Assembly (NCBI GenBank): GCA_029261715.1
Contig: JAJDAT010000001.1
Location: 305,995-369,994 of the forward strand
DNA length: 64,000 nucleotides
Origin: Nitrospinia bacterium
GTDB lineage: Bacteria > Nitrospinota > Nitrospinia > Nitrospinales > JAJDAT01
Direction of reading: 5' to 3'
In this document: positions 28,085 to 37,346 of the stretch, piece after piece
Layout of the letters: each line of letters begins with the position of its first letter
Position numbering within the stretch: position 1 is the first letter of the stretch
Translations under genes and position numbers: made by a program
Notes under the pieces: generated by a model
Told to the model about the DNA's origin: nothing
Database searches by the model: none
The model's input: only the letters and a program-made list of their open reading frames with translations

Positions 28085-28500
28085 TGTCACCTGAAGTTTA
28101 TACTGAGCCTGTCGAAGTACCTGTCGAAAGGTCGCCCCGACTCCAATAGTTTGTCACAGTGAGCCATGTCATCCTAAGCTTGTCGAAGAACGAACTGCAA
28201 CCACCACTCACTAACATCGCACCAAGGATAGTTAATTATCTCGTCCATCCCCGCTCACGCGAGGAACATAACGACAAACTAGATTATACGATTATCCCTA
28301 AATTAGTCTTTTTCAAACACCCTCCCCATGACTTGTCATCCTGAACGAAGTGAAGGATCTCGCCCCGACTCCAATAATCTGTCACAGTAAGCCATGTCAT
28401 CCTGAGCTTGTCGAAGGACGAACTGCGACCACCACTCACTAACATCGCACCAAGGATAGTTAATTATTCCGTCCATACTCGCACACGCGGGAAACACGAA
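28085..28500 (+). repeat. two tandem-like blocks of dispersed repeats
   Basis: Two blocks, about 28165-28272 and 28393-28497, share roughly 100 bases (CATGTCATCCT(A/G)AGCTTGTCGAAG...CACTCACTAACATCGCACC...GGATAGTTAATTAT...CGCG). They are separated by a separate GTCATCCTGAACGAAGTGAAGG copy (28335-28380). The gap 28059-28933 otherwise holds only the small open frame at 28496 and a palindrome. Confidence 0.65.
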
Positions 28501-28624
28501 GATTTTTGTTATTTTTATTTTATTAGTATTTTTAGTAATTACGACACCATTCGAAGCAGGTACTCAATCTCGATGTCTAGCCGGTGAAAAAGGTTGTACT
28601 TTTTATAACGTGAAGAAAAAATAA
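28496..28624 (+). pseudogene. remnant of a small secreted peptide gene, start codon lost
   Basis: The frame reads ACG, then KIFVIFILLVFLVITTPFEA, then GTQSRCLAGEKGCTFYNVKKK and TAA. It has the shape of a signal peptide plus a 21-residue mature peptide with two Cys. The codon where ATG is expected is ACG, and the repeat block ends just before it. Either the gene was broken by the repeat or a non-standard start is used. The stretch is too short for certainty. Confidence 0.4.
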
Positions 28625-28862
28625 TTTGGGGACAATATCCCAAATCAATCTAAATATTCTAGAAGAAGAGACTATGGGGAATACATGGTCCTAGTAAAAA
28701 TTTTATCAAAATCACTTCAATAAATAAATTTTTGGAGACCCATTTAGCCACCCCTTAATATTTTTGTTGACCAAATGACCCTTAAATGCCAATATGCAAC
28801 ACAAAGCATTGTTTTAAGCCTTATTAACAACCGATTCGACCCTGAGGTTTTTTAGAAAAAGT

Positions 28863-28893
28863 TGATAAAAATATGGTATTTTGATTTTTATCA
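28863..28893 (+). promoter_or_regulatory. palindrome upstream of the ligand-binding protein gene
   Basis: TGATAAAAAT (28863-28872) and ATTTTTATCA (28884-28893) are perfect inverted repeats with an 11-base spacer, 41 bases before the ATG at 28934. The spacing is right for a dimeric repressor or activator site. Confidence 0.45.
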
Positions 28894-28933
28894 CAATAAC
28901 AAAAGTTTTCACTAAGCTCATTTAATCGTTATT

Positions 28934-30418
28934 ATGAATAAACTTTCTCTTCTTATAAAAAGTTCATTGACATTTTTAATTATCCTGAATTCTCCAATAG
29001 GCTTCGCGGAAGAAGCAGAGATATCTGAAAAAGATAAAATGGTTATCGCTGTCATTGGCAATGGAATTAATGAGAGCAATAATAAATGCAAAAAAAATCA
29101 ATCTAAAATTATTACTGTTGGTCAGTTCATGTTTGACGGAGCAAACCTAGCTCTGAAATGCTCTAATGTTGATGAAATTAAAGAAATCAGAAAATATATC
29201 AAGTTGGTCCCCTACAATGACAAACAAAAAATAGAAAAAGCCAAAATTTTGGCGAATAAAATTGTACAAAACCCAAATCTCATTGCCGTTATTGGCCATA
29301 CATCATCTGGAACCACCAAAGCTACCGTTCGTACTTATGCAAATAGCGGCATTCCCGTTCTCACTCCTGCCAGTAGTCCTTGGGTTATGTACCCTGACCA
29401 TGATGAGGAAATTGCAGATACAATTCCAGATGAAGAAAAAATGGATAATATTTTTCGCATTATTCCCGGAGATGAATTAGCTCAAGCGCCAGCCATCGCC
29501 TTCTTTTCTAGAAAATTAGAAATGGAAAAAATTCTTATAATTAGACAAGATTCCGAAGCTGCTAGAACTTATTCCAAACCCCTTTGTGGAAAAATCGGAA
29601 AAATTTTGAAGAATTTAAATGTAGAAGTAACAATTGATGGAATTTCTAATTCAACTGAAAATCAACTGAGATTAGAGGAAAAGAATAACCAATTAAAAAA
29701 CCAATCAAATTTGGAAAAAATTGAAAAATTTCTAAAAGTTTTTAAAGAAACCGATAAAGCCGAAAATTCTCCGATTCCAGAAACAAAAAACAAACGAAAT
29801 GAGAACAAATATCTTCAAACAACAAGCCAAAAACCGCTTTCTACAACTCTCAAAAGCTTTGAGCCAAATGGAATTATTTATTGTGGATATGGCGAAACAG
29901 CTAAAGATCTTATGAAAGAGCTAGGTCGAATTTACAAAACCTCATCTTCCCTAACTAAACCCCCCATAATATTTTCTGAAGGAATCAGTAATGTCCCAAT
30001 GACTAAAAAGGAATTTGGAGATTTTAAAGAAATTTATATGGCCTATCCTTTTTCCGAAATTGATGAACAAGAAATCCAATCCGTTGAACCAACAGAGAAA
30101 AAGAAAACTGGAATTGATTTTCTTCAAAAATATAAGCCCAATAATGCAGAAATTTTGGGTTATGACTCAATGTTAATTCTTTCTCAAGGAATAGTGGAAT
30201 GTATTAAAAAGGAAAAAATAATATCTCGGGTCTGCATCATGGATAAGCTTAAAACAGCAGATTTTGTTGGAGCAATAAAAACTTACTATTTTGTAAATGG
30301 CGAAAACAAACTTCCTCGTTATAATGTCAAAATTTTCGATTTTAAAAAAAATAAATTTGTTCTTGAGAGGATGATTGAGGCCGGCGCTTTGACCTTGACA
30401 TTAAAAAGAGGGGACTAA
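28934..30418 (+). CDS. periplasmic type-I ligand-binding protein (LIV-binding-like)
   Basis: After a signal peptide (ending near IGFAEEA) the 494-residue protein has the type-I fold of branched-chain amino acid binding proteins: MFDGANLALK, the key loop LIAVIGHTSSGTTKATVRTYANSGIPVLTPASS, and NIFRIIPGDELAQAPAIA. A Lys/Asn-rich insert (about 235-300) is not typical. No permease or ATPase genes follow; the next gene overlaps its stop by one base and encodes a membrane protein. It is therefore more likely a sensor or delivery subunit than a transporter part. Confidence 0.8.
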   Translation: MNKLSLLIKSSLTFLIILNSPIGFAEEAEISEKDKMVIAVIGNGINESNNKCKKNQSKIITVGQFMFDGANLALKCSNVDEIKEIRKYIKLVPYNDKQKIEKAKILANKIVQNPNLIAVIGHTSSGTTKATVRTYANSGIPVLTPASSPWVMYPDHDEEIADTIPDEEKMDNIFRIIPGDELAQAPAIAFFSRKLEMEKILIIRQDSEAARTYSKPLCGKIGKILKNLNVEVTIDGISNSTENQLRLEEKNNQLKNQSNLEKIEKFLKVFKETDKAENSPIPETKNKRNENKYLQTTSQKPLSTTLKSFEPNGIIYCGYGETAKDLMKELGRIYKTSSSLTKPPIIFSEGISNVPMTKKEFGDFKEIYMAYPFSEIDEQEIQSVEPTEKKKTGIDFLQKYKPNNAEILGYDSMLILSQGIVECIKKEKIISRVCIMDKLKTADFVGAIKTYYFVNGENKLPRYNVKIFDFKKNKFVLERMIEAGALTLTLKRGD

Positions 30419-32340
30419 TGGTAGAAGACTTTGGTCAAGAAATAAGTAATAAGGTTAACAGTAGAAATATCTTGAAAGAAGGATATTGGGAAATTATCTG
30501 CTCATTGACACGCCTTGGCTTATTCCCATTCCTTATGATATTCGTAGCTCTTTTTATAATCGCTTGCTTTGATATTGGGCGCTATATAACCAAAGGTCCA
30601 ATAGACTTAGACTTGGCTTTGGGGCTTAAGACAGCTTGGCTGATTTTTAAAACAAAACTTCCCCAAAGCTATTACCCTCTTGGAAAGCTTACACTTTTTT
30701 TCATCACACTTCCCATTTTATGTGGGGTCGCAAATGTTCAATTTGGTTTCATTTCCGGTAAGAATATTATAAATAGGCGAAGCAGCTTTTTGATTACGTT
30801 TTATATCTTTCTCGCTATGATAATCGCATTATTTTATTTATTCGCAAAATCAATGGAATTTAATTCTGGCCATATTATAAAAATAGAACCTGAAATAAAT
30901 GACGGCTATTTAACTTCCCTAGGGGTTGTTGGAACAAAGGGATTTGAAGTTCTTGCGCTAGATAAATCGTTTGAATTTAATTCTCTATTTGCAAAAGTTA
31001 TGGAATTGATATTTCCTCTAATGAATTACTTTGCAGAGATAATATTCTTTCTGGTCCCATTAGTTGTTACTAAGTTCGATAATTTTTTTGTAAAAACTTG
31101 GTTAGTGGATAAGGACTGTTACCCATTTCATAGCCAACACTTTTTAAATTTCAATTCTGCCGATACTGCGCCCGTTATTCGGTTTATTGGAAATGAGCGT
31201 GAAAGTTTATTAAATGAGTATGCGAGTCTACCTCCTCGTACCGTAGACTCAAAAAATTGGATCATGAAGTATTGGGGAAACTGTCAAGACCAACTTCTCA
31301 AACTTATAGGACTTGCATCAGATTTAGATAGAAAGCAAATCCGTCTATTCGACGGAACGGGTAGAGCCCTTGAAACAACCCTGGATCATTATCCGTTTCA
31401 AAAAAAAGTGATTTTGTCTCCGTACGAGACCCCTACAATAAAAAAAATTTGCAAGTGGTATGAAGTTTCCCACTCATGCAGAATAGATTACTTGGACCGC
31501 CCGCAAGGTTTTTTAGAAACCCCTAAAGAAAAACAAATTACCACAGTGGTTAACGGAATAATCAATTCTATCGAAATTAAAAAAACTAATATCGTTATTA
31601 TAAGCGAAGTTTGCTACGCCACAGGCCTGACCGTTGAATTAGAAGATATCATCGTTAAAGTTAAAATTGACTGCGAAAAAAAAGGCGTTGATCCCCCAAG
31701 ATACATTATTATTGGATCTTACGCAGTGGAAAATTTATTAGAAAACAAAGGGTCAAAACTGGGAGATGCCTACATTTTTAACGGCGATAAATGGTTAATG
31801 GCTCCAGAACCTTGTGGCATAGTCATCATAAATAATATGGACTTTAAGTTGAAGCCCTATGATTGTCTGGATAATGAAATATCAACTACAAACTTTGACC
31901 ACACTAAAGTAGCGGGTTTAAAATCCTGCCTGGACTTATTATTCAAGTTCGACAACCTCAATAAAAAGTTTTTTACTCACCGATCGCATGAGATGCTAAG
32001 CATATTCTGGCCATTTGTTAAAGACCATTTCGTAATTGTAGGAGAAACTACTCAACTAAAACCCACGCGAATGATTAGCCTCAAACCTAATGAGGATAAC
32101 AAATGGAAGTTTAAAAAAAGTAAAGAACTTGATAGTTACTTGATGGCTAAAGAAATAATAGTAAAAATTATTGAAATCGAAGAAGACCTCCCCTGGGTTA
32201 GATTATCCTTCTCCTTTTTTCATACAAATAATGACGTAAAAAAATTAGGGAAAGTACTTTTAGAAGCGATAGAACCGATACACACACTACCTTCAAAAAA
32301 ACATTTCCGACTTAAAAGTTTGTCATCGTCGGGAGCTTGA
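30418..32340 (+). CDS. four-helix membrane protein with class-V aminotransferase-like domain
   Basis: Helices are predicted at about 31-50, 91-111, 122-144 and 197-218. From about residue 255 the chain reads like a class-V (cysteine desulfurase/kynureninase-like) PLP enzyme: NERESLLNEYASLPPRTVDS, DGTGRALETTLDH, LSPYETPTI, IISEVCYATGLTVELEDII, then FNGDKWLMAPEPCGIVII with Lys458 in the Schiff-base position, and VRLSFSFFHTNNDVKKLGKVL at the end. The usual Asp that holds the pyridine nitrogen is not evident (IIIGSYAVEN). It could be an altered enzyme or a ligand-binding relic. The fold assignment is from motif order alone. Confidence 0.6.
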   Translation: MVEDFGQEISNKVNSRNILKEGYWEIICSLTRLGLFPFLMIFVALFIIACFDIGRYITKGPIDLDLALGLKTAWLIFKTKLPQSYYPLGKLTLFFITLPILCGVANVQFGFISGKNIINRRSSFLITFYIFLAMIIALFYLFAKSMEFNSGHIIKIEPEINDGYLTSLGVVGTKGFEVLALDKSFEFNSLFAKVMELIFPLMNYFAEIIFFLVPLVVTKFDNFFVKTWLVDKDCYPFHSQHFLNFNSADTAPVIRFIGNERESLLNEYASLPPRTVDSKNWIMKYWGNCQDQLLKLIGLASDLDRKQIRLFDGTGRALETTLDHYPFQKKVILSPYETPTIKKICKWYEVSHSCRIDYLDRPQGFLETPKEKQITTVVNGIINSIEIKKTNIVIISEVCYATGLTVELEDIIVKVKIDCEKKGVDPPRYIIIGSYAVENLLENKGSKLGDAYIFNGDKWLMAPEPCGIVIINNMDFKLKPYDCLDNEISTTNFDHTKVAGLKSCLDLLFKFDNLNKKFFTHRSHEMLSIFWPFVKDHFVIVGETTQLKPTRMISLKPNEDNKWKFKKSKELDSYLMAKEIIVKIIEIEEDLPWVRLSFSFFHTNNDVKKLGKVLLEAIEPIHTLPSKKHFRLKSLSSSGA

Positions 32341-32404
32341 AATCCGACCACCTTTTGCCTTTTAAGTTTTTCAGAATTAACCGCCAAACAAAAGCTCTCT
32401 TTAT

Positions 32405-32755
32405 TCAAACCCATCCCCACGTCATGTCATTCTGAACGAAGTGAAGGATCTCGCCCCGACTCCAATAGTCGGTCACAGTAAGCCATGTCATCTTGAGCTT
32501 GTCGAAGGACGAACTGCGATAACCTTTTAAGTTTTGCAGAATTAAAAATAGACTGAGTTTTCACCTGCCCCATGACTTGTCATTCAGAGGCTATACGCAG
32601 TATAGGCGAAGGATCTAGGTAATAAATTTTCCTCATTCAAAAACTTCGAAGAGTTACCGCCAAACAAAAGCTCTCTTTATTCAAACCCATCCCCACGACA
32701 TGTCATCCTGAACGAAGTGAAGGATCTCGCCCCGCCTCAATAAAACCGTTTCCTC
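32405..32755 (+). repeat. dispersed repeat cluster
   Basis: The gap 32341-32823 is built of repeats. A segment GCCAAACAAAAGCTCTCTTT followed by ATTCAAACCCATCCCCACG and a GTCATxCTGAACGAAGTGAAGG unit occurs twice (about 32380-32460 and 32660-32740). Additional units lie at 32480-32515 and 32577-32618, and TTTGCGTCCTTTGCGG at 32771. No gene is seen. Confidence 0.65.
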
Positions 32756-32823
32756 ACTTAATCTTTCTTTGCGTCCTTTGCGGTTTATGCACTTATCCTC
32801 GATTAGATAAGGCTTCCACGAAC

Positions 32824-33636
32824 TTAAATGCGTTTCCACTTATGACTTCGTTTATCCCATTGCTCCAACAACTCCACGCGCGGTTCGCCCTCAACACCAA
32901 TTTGTGAACCGCCGCCGCTATGTTCTGGATGATCTTGCGCAAGCGGTTCATAATAATATTTGTAAAAACTTAATTTGCTGTCGGTAGGATCGAATCGGTC
33001 CCCATTAAAAGCCACATAAGCTGATCTTTTTATATTGGACGTGAGTAAAGTCGCCCTCAGTTCACAATCGCTCCATTCAGGTAATATTTGTAGCCCTTCT
33101 TGAGAGCTTTCCGGATCATCCCATTTTTCGTATGAACACCAATGGAAATGAGGTTTAGAACGACGCACAGGCCGTTTTTGTCGCGGAACGGCGGGCAATC
33201 TACCAGTCCTATGAATATAACTCTTCAAAGGTTCCTTAGTTGGATAAACCTTACCTTTAGAATCCAAAATTCGATAAACCCTGCTTGCAATATTTTCAAC
33301 ACCAATGATTTTAAGCTGAGGAAAAGCAGGTTTGGGGGGAATAATTGTTACTGGGTATAAGCGGATATAGGAATCCATACCACCAACCCATTTATTCATA
33401 TACTCAAGACTATCAAGTAATGCTTGTCTGCCTTCAACACGTTGAGTTTGAAAAATGTTTGCCAGTTCGTCAGTGCGATGATTTCCAAACTCATCGACAA
33501 ACCGGGAACACACGATCAGAAAACCTTCAAGCGCAGACTCAGTCAGCATCCCACCCAACAGAGACGATACAACCTCCACCTGAGCCTCAGTAATCGGATC
33601 TTCTTCGGGGTACCATTTTTTTAACAGATCCATCAT
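32824..33636 (-). CDS. hypothetical protein
   Basis: I do not recognise this protein. From ATG 33636 it has 270 residues, and a TTG at 33660 would add eight. The first 75 residues look helical (LTESALEGFLIVCSRFVDEFGNHRTDELANIF). The middle is basic and Pro-rich (PAVPRQKRPVRRSKPHFHW), and the end is aromatic with FYKYYYEP and a charged tail. There is no signal peptide. It is flanked by a repeat cluster and the yhaN-like gene on the same strand, 200 bases away. Confidence 0.55.
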   Translation of the reverse strand: MMDLLKKWYPEEDPITEAQVEVVSSLLGGMLTESALEGFLIVCSRFVDEFGNHRTDELANIFQTQRVEGRQALLDSLEYMNKWVGGMDSYIRLYPVTIIPPKPAFPQLKIIGVENIASRVYRILDSKGKVYPTKEPLKSYIHRTGRLPAVPRQKRPVRRSKPHFHWCSYEKWDDPESSQEGLQILPEWSDCELRATLLTSNIKRSAYVAFNGDRFDPTDSKLSFYKYYYEPLAQDHPEHSGGGSQIGVEGEPRVELLEQWDKRSHKWKRI

Positions 33637-33839
33637 TTCATTAGAAAACACTAAGATCAAACATGACAGGGGATAAAGCTCGGAGGAATTTACTCATTGA
33701 CGCATACCAACGAGTGGTGAAAACGTCTCAAAACACTTAGGCAATAAACCTCATACTTGCCAAGGCAAAAGATCAGACAGCAAAGAACTTTTACACGAGA
33801 TATGGATTCTTTCAATTATTTTTTATACTATTTAAATAA

Positions 33840-36800
33840 TCAAATGTTATGGACACAAATATTTTCTTTTCCAAATGTACTCTTGGCAAGTTCTACCAAG
33901 TGACGGTGATGAGTGAAGAATAATACTTGAGTTTTGCTTGCTAAATTTCTTAGAACTTTTAAACCGGCAACAGCGCGTTCATCATCAAAATTTATAAAAA
34001 GATCGTCTACAACAAGCGGCAAGGGTTGTGAACTCTGAATATATTCTTCGATCGCCGCTAGGCGAATGGCCAAATAGAGTTGATCGACTGTTCCATCGCT
34101 CATACTTTCAACCTCAACAAACTTTTCGCCTCTCACACCTACTAAAATAGGATTGTCTTTATCATCTAATTCAACTGTTAACTTTGAATATTTCTGTATT
34201 GTGAGAATCTTGAATATTTCTGATCCGCGTTCCAATAAAGGGCCTTGTTTTTCTTTCCTGAATTTTTCCATTCCCCATTGTAATAGCATTGAGGCCGTCT
34301 GCGCTTTAATATATTGCTCAACAGATATTCCCATATCTGTAAGAGCCAACTGTCTATCCACCTCTGCAACAGCTGCATCCTCTTTACCGGATATTTTATC
34401 TACTTCCGCTTTTACTTCGCTCTTTTGTTCGGAAAGTTTCTGAAGTTCTAAGTTTATTTCAATTAACTCCTTCTCCAGTAAAGCCAATTCCTGTTTAACA
34501 CAATCTGCATCTAAACCTTGGCATTCTTTTTCCAATTCGTCTCGGCTCTTACCATCTCCCTGGTTGAGAAGGGTTACTAAAACACCTTCTTTTTTGGATT
34601 CATTATCGCGTAATCGGTCAAACGCTGCGACCTGTTTTTTTAAAGTAAAAAGGTCTTCCATTCCCGCCTCTTTAAAAAGAGGTTGAAGTTTTGCGAGAGC
34701 TGTTTCACGATTTTCTTTTTTTTGTAATTTTTTAATCTCAAGAGCTTTAAGATTCTTTTCTTGGTTTTCCTTACTAGATTTTTTACTACGCTCCTCATCC
34801 AAATGATGAGTCAAAGAATAAAAAGCTTCTTTATAGTCAGTATTCTCTATATTTATATTAAGTCCTTCTAATAACCTACCTACTTCTTCATTAAACCTCT
34901 CAATATCTTTACTCATTGCTTCGATACGGGTAATGCGAATTTTTGAAATTTCTTGACCGTTATCTTTAATTTGTTTAATGGCATTTAAATTGAAGCGAAT
35001 CTCTTCTACAGAAGAACTTTGAGAAAACCCAGCTTCCTTCATAGCGCCTAGCCATTTTTGTTCCCATTCTCTTTTTTCTGTGAGAATATCGTCATACTTC
35101 TCTTTTGTTTTAAGTTCTTGGTCTTTTGCAACCAACGCCTGTTTAATTAATTCTTCTATTCGAGTCGTCTTTTTATCTAAATCGGATTTTATTTTTTCTG
35201 CATGCTCTAAGAGTAAACCTAAAGATTGATTCTTTTCCTGATCATTGCAGTCTACTTGATTTAATCCAGTGAATAGCAAAACTCTTGCTTCTTCCTCTTG
35301 AGCTTTTAAATTGTCTGCACGCTGTAAACATATCAGTAAATTATTGTAATCATCTAAAATTTCGATTCTTCGATCTGCCCAATCCAACATTTCCTCTGGA
35401 CTGATAGGTTCAAAGGTACAATTCTTCCAAACAGATTGCCATCGTTCATTAAATTCATTTTTCTGCCTCTGAAGACCATTTTCTTTTTTTTCAAATTCCT
35501 TCAGCCTATTCTCTAACAACTCCATCATTCGGGCCAATTCGCTAAGTTTAGCCGCTTCTTCAGCGTAATCAAAACGATTATCTGCCAAAGAATCGGCAAT
35601 TTTAGTGGACCTTTCAAAAGCCTCCGAAAGTGTCATACCGTCAGAAAAATGGATAACTTCATCCTTTGAGACATCTTCATCTTTCAAATATTTACGGTGA
35701 ATGATATTCCAACCGATGTCCCTACGCTGACGCGCCTCTTTTAGTTGTTCGAAAGAAATTGCTTTTTTATTACGAAGAAGTTGTTCCTTCTCCAACTTAT
35801 ACTCACTCAACTGTTGTTTAATCGTTTCTCTTTTTGAGGACATTTCTTTTTGAGAAACATTTATATCCTTAATTTCTTTATTGAAGCGTTCTATAGTCAC
35901 ATTCTGCGGAACCAAAAGCTTTTCTAAACTCTCGACAGACCCATTCCAAGGCTGTAACGCTTTGAGACGATTCTCAATTTTTCTTTTTAAATTCGAGATT
36001 TCGTCCTTATTTTGAATAATTTCCGCTTCAAGATTTCTTTTTTCTCTGACATGGTGGATAGACGTCTCCAAGAATGTAATATCCGGTTTTTTGCCTAATT
36101 GTGTTATTTCATCCTGAAGGTTCTTATAACGAGTTTTTGAGTCTTTTAAAGAGTCTTTAGCAGATTCTAAACGAGTATCTAACGCTTCTTTAGTATCTTT
36201 AAGTTTTTCTATTTTTTGATAAAGCGTTTGTGGAAAGAAATTTTCATCTTGAATTTTTTCAGGTATCCAATTCAACTCAGCGGCAAGATCACTGCGCTTT
36301 TTCTCAAGAGTTTTGATTTCAGCTAGTCTAGCGGGGATATCCGCTTCACTTTTTTCAACAACAGCTAGATCATTTTTTAATTTCTTTATTTTGTCTTCCA
36401 AGCGAAGCAACTTTTTATCAAGCGTTATACAACCTAAATCTTTTTTTACGTCGGCAATTTGTTCAGTGAGATTAAGCAAAGCAATATCAGCCTGATTCAA
36501 TTCATTCACTGCAACTTCCATTACCTCAGATGCATTCTCTGGGAAATTGGGCATCCTCTCGAACTTAGAAATTTCTTTTTCTAGGTCTTTTACTTGGACA
36601 AAATGAGGTAGAATACGGAGAATGCGCTGAAACTTTGAAAACTGTGCAGTCTTTTCAGCATATAATCTATTTTGGAAGCTATGCTCTTCTGAAAAATTTT
36701 CAAATTTTTCTTTCTTCTCTTTCCAATAGCTAGATAATATTGTAGCTTCTCTTTTACGTTTTTCTGCATCTTTAAAGCTATCTTCCGCTTTGTAATAAAG

Positions 36801-37346
36801 CCGTTGTCCGCTTTTTCTTGAACTCCAGTGCTCCGCCGCGCGCTCCTCAAGTTTTCTTAGTACTTCCGTTATCCCTTGAAGACCAGAGCTCGCCGAAAAA
36901 AGCATACGGCCAACATCGTCTTTTTTATCTAAAATTTCTTTTCCTCCCTTCCTCAACCGCTCATGCCCCAGGCTAAACATTCTCTCAAAGAAAGACCTGT
37001 CTATACCCTGAAGAAAATTATCTAAAGCCTTATCAGTAATAGGAGTGTCATTTTCACCAAGAATTGTATCTCTGGTACCTTTTCGGCGTCGAAACTCAAA
37101 CTTTTTTTTGTCGTAGTCATTTTCTATTACTGCTCCAACACGAAGGTCCTTATTTTCAAACATAAAATTATAATTCGATTTAGTTGGAAATCCGAAAATG
37201 AGATCTTCTATGGCGCATAACGCAGTGGACTTTCCCGCTTCATTAGCCCCATAAATAATATGAAAATCGCCCTCGCCAACAGGAAAATCTATTGTTTTAC
37301 CTTGAAAATGGCCGTAGCAAAGAAGATCAAGACGTTCAAATCGCAT
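33840..37346 (-). CDS. yhaN: YhaN-type SMC-like ATPase
   Basis: The chain of 1168 residues has a Walker A motif at 33-41 (GANEAGKST) after RFERLDLLCYGHFQGKTIDF. The FLQGIDRSFFERMFSLGHERLRKGG segment is typical of the YhaN AAA domain. Hundreds of residues of coiled coil follow, and the C-terminal half ATPase has MSDGTVDQLYLAIRLA (signature) and LPLVVDDLFINFDDERA (Walker B). With the nuclease next to it, it forms an SbcCD/Rad50-Mre11-like pair acting on DNA ends. It abuts yhaO without a gap. Confidence 0.9.
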   Translation of the reverse strand: MRFERLDLLCYGHFQGKTIDFPVGEGDFHIIYGANEAGKSTALCAIEDLIFGFPTKSNYNFMFENKDLRVGAVIENDYDKKKFEFRRRKGTRDTILGENDTPITDKALDNFLQGIDRSFFERMFSLGHERLRKGGKEILDKKDDVGRMLFSASSGLQGITEVLRKLEERAAEHWSSRKSGQRLYYKAEDSFKDAEKRKREATILSSYWKEKKEKFENFSEEHSFQNRLYAEKTAQFSKFQRILRILPHFVQVKDLEKEISKFERMPNFPENASEVMEVAVNELNQADIALLNLTEQIADVKKDLGCITLDKKLLRLEDKIKKLKNDLAVVEKSEADIPARLAEIKTLEKKRSDLAAELNWIPEKIQDENFFPQTLYQKIEKLKDTKEALDTRLESAKDSLKDSKTRYKNLQDEITQLGKKPDITFLETSIHHVREKRNLEAEIIQNKDEISNLKRKIENRLKALQPWNGSVESLEKLLVPQNVTIERFNKEIKDINVSQKEMSSKRETIKQQLSEYKLEKEQLLRNKKAISFEQLKEARQRRDIGWNIIHRKYLKDEDVSKDEVIHFSDGMTLSEAFERSTKIADSLADNRFDYAEEAAKLSELARMMELLENRLKEFEKKENGLQRQKNEFNERWQSVWKNCTFEPISPEEMLDWADRRIEILDDYNNLLICLQRADNLKAQEEEARVLLFTGLNQVDCNDQEKNQSLGLLLEHAEKIKSDLDKKTTRIEELIKQALVAKDQELKTKEKYDDILTEKREWEQKWLGAMKEAGFSQSSSVEEIRFNLNAIKQIKDNGQEISKIRITRIEAMSKDIERFNEEVGRLLEGLNINIENTDYKEAFYSLTHHLDEERSKKSSKENQEKNLKALEIKKLQKKENRETALAKLQPLFKEAGMEDLFTLKKQVAAFDRLRDNESKKEGVLVTLLNQGDGKSRDELEKECQGLDADCVKQELALLEKELIEINLELQKLSEQKSEVKAEVDKISGKEDAAVAEVDRQLALTDMGISVEQYIKAQTASMLLQWGMEKFRKEKQGPLLERGSEIFKILTIQKYSKLTVELDDKDNPILVGVRGEKFVEVESMSDGTVDQLYLAIRLAAIEEYIQSSQPLPLVVDDLFINFDDERAVAGLKVLRNLASKTQVLFFTHHRHLVELAKSTFGKENICVHNI

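Noticed and set aside
28934..32340. Branched-chain amino acid ABC transporter
   Set aside because: Only the binding protein is present; the next gene is neither a permease nor an ATPase.
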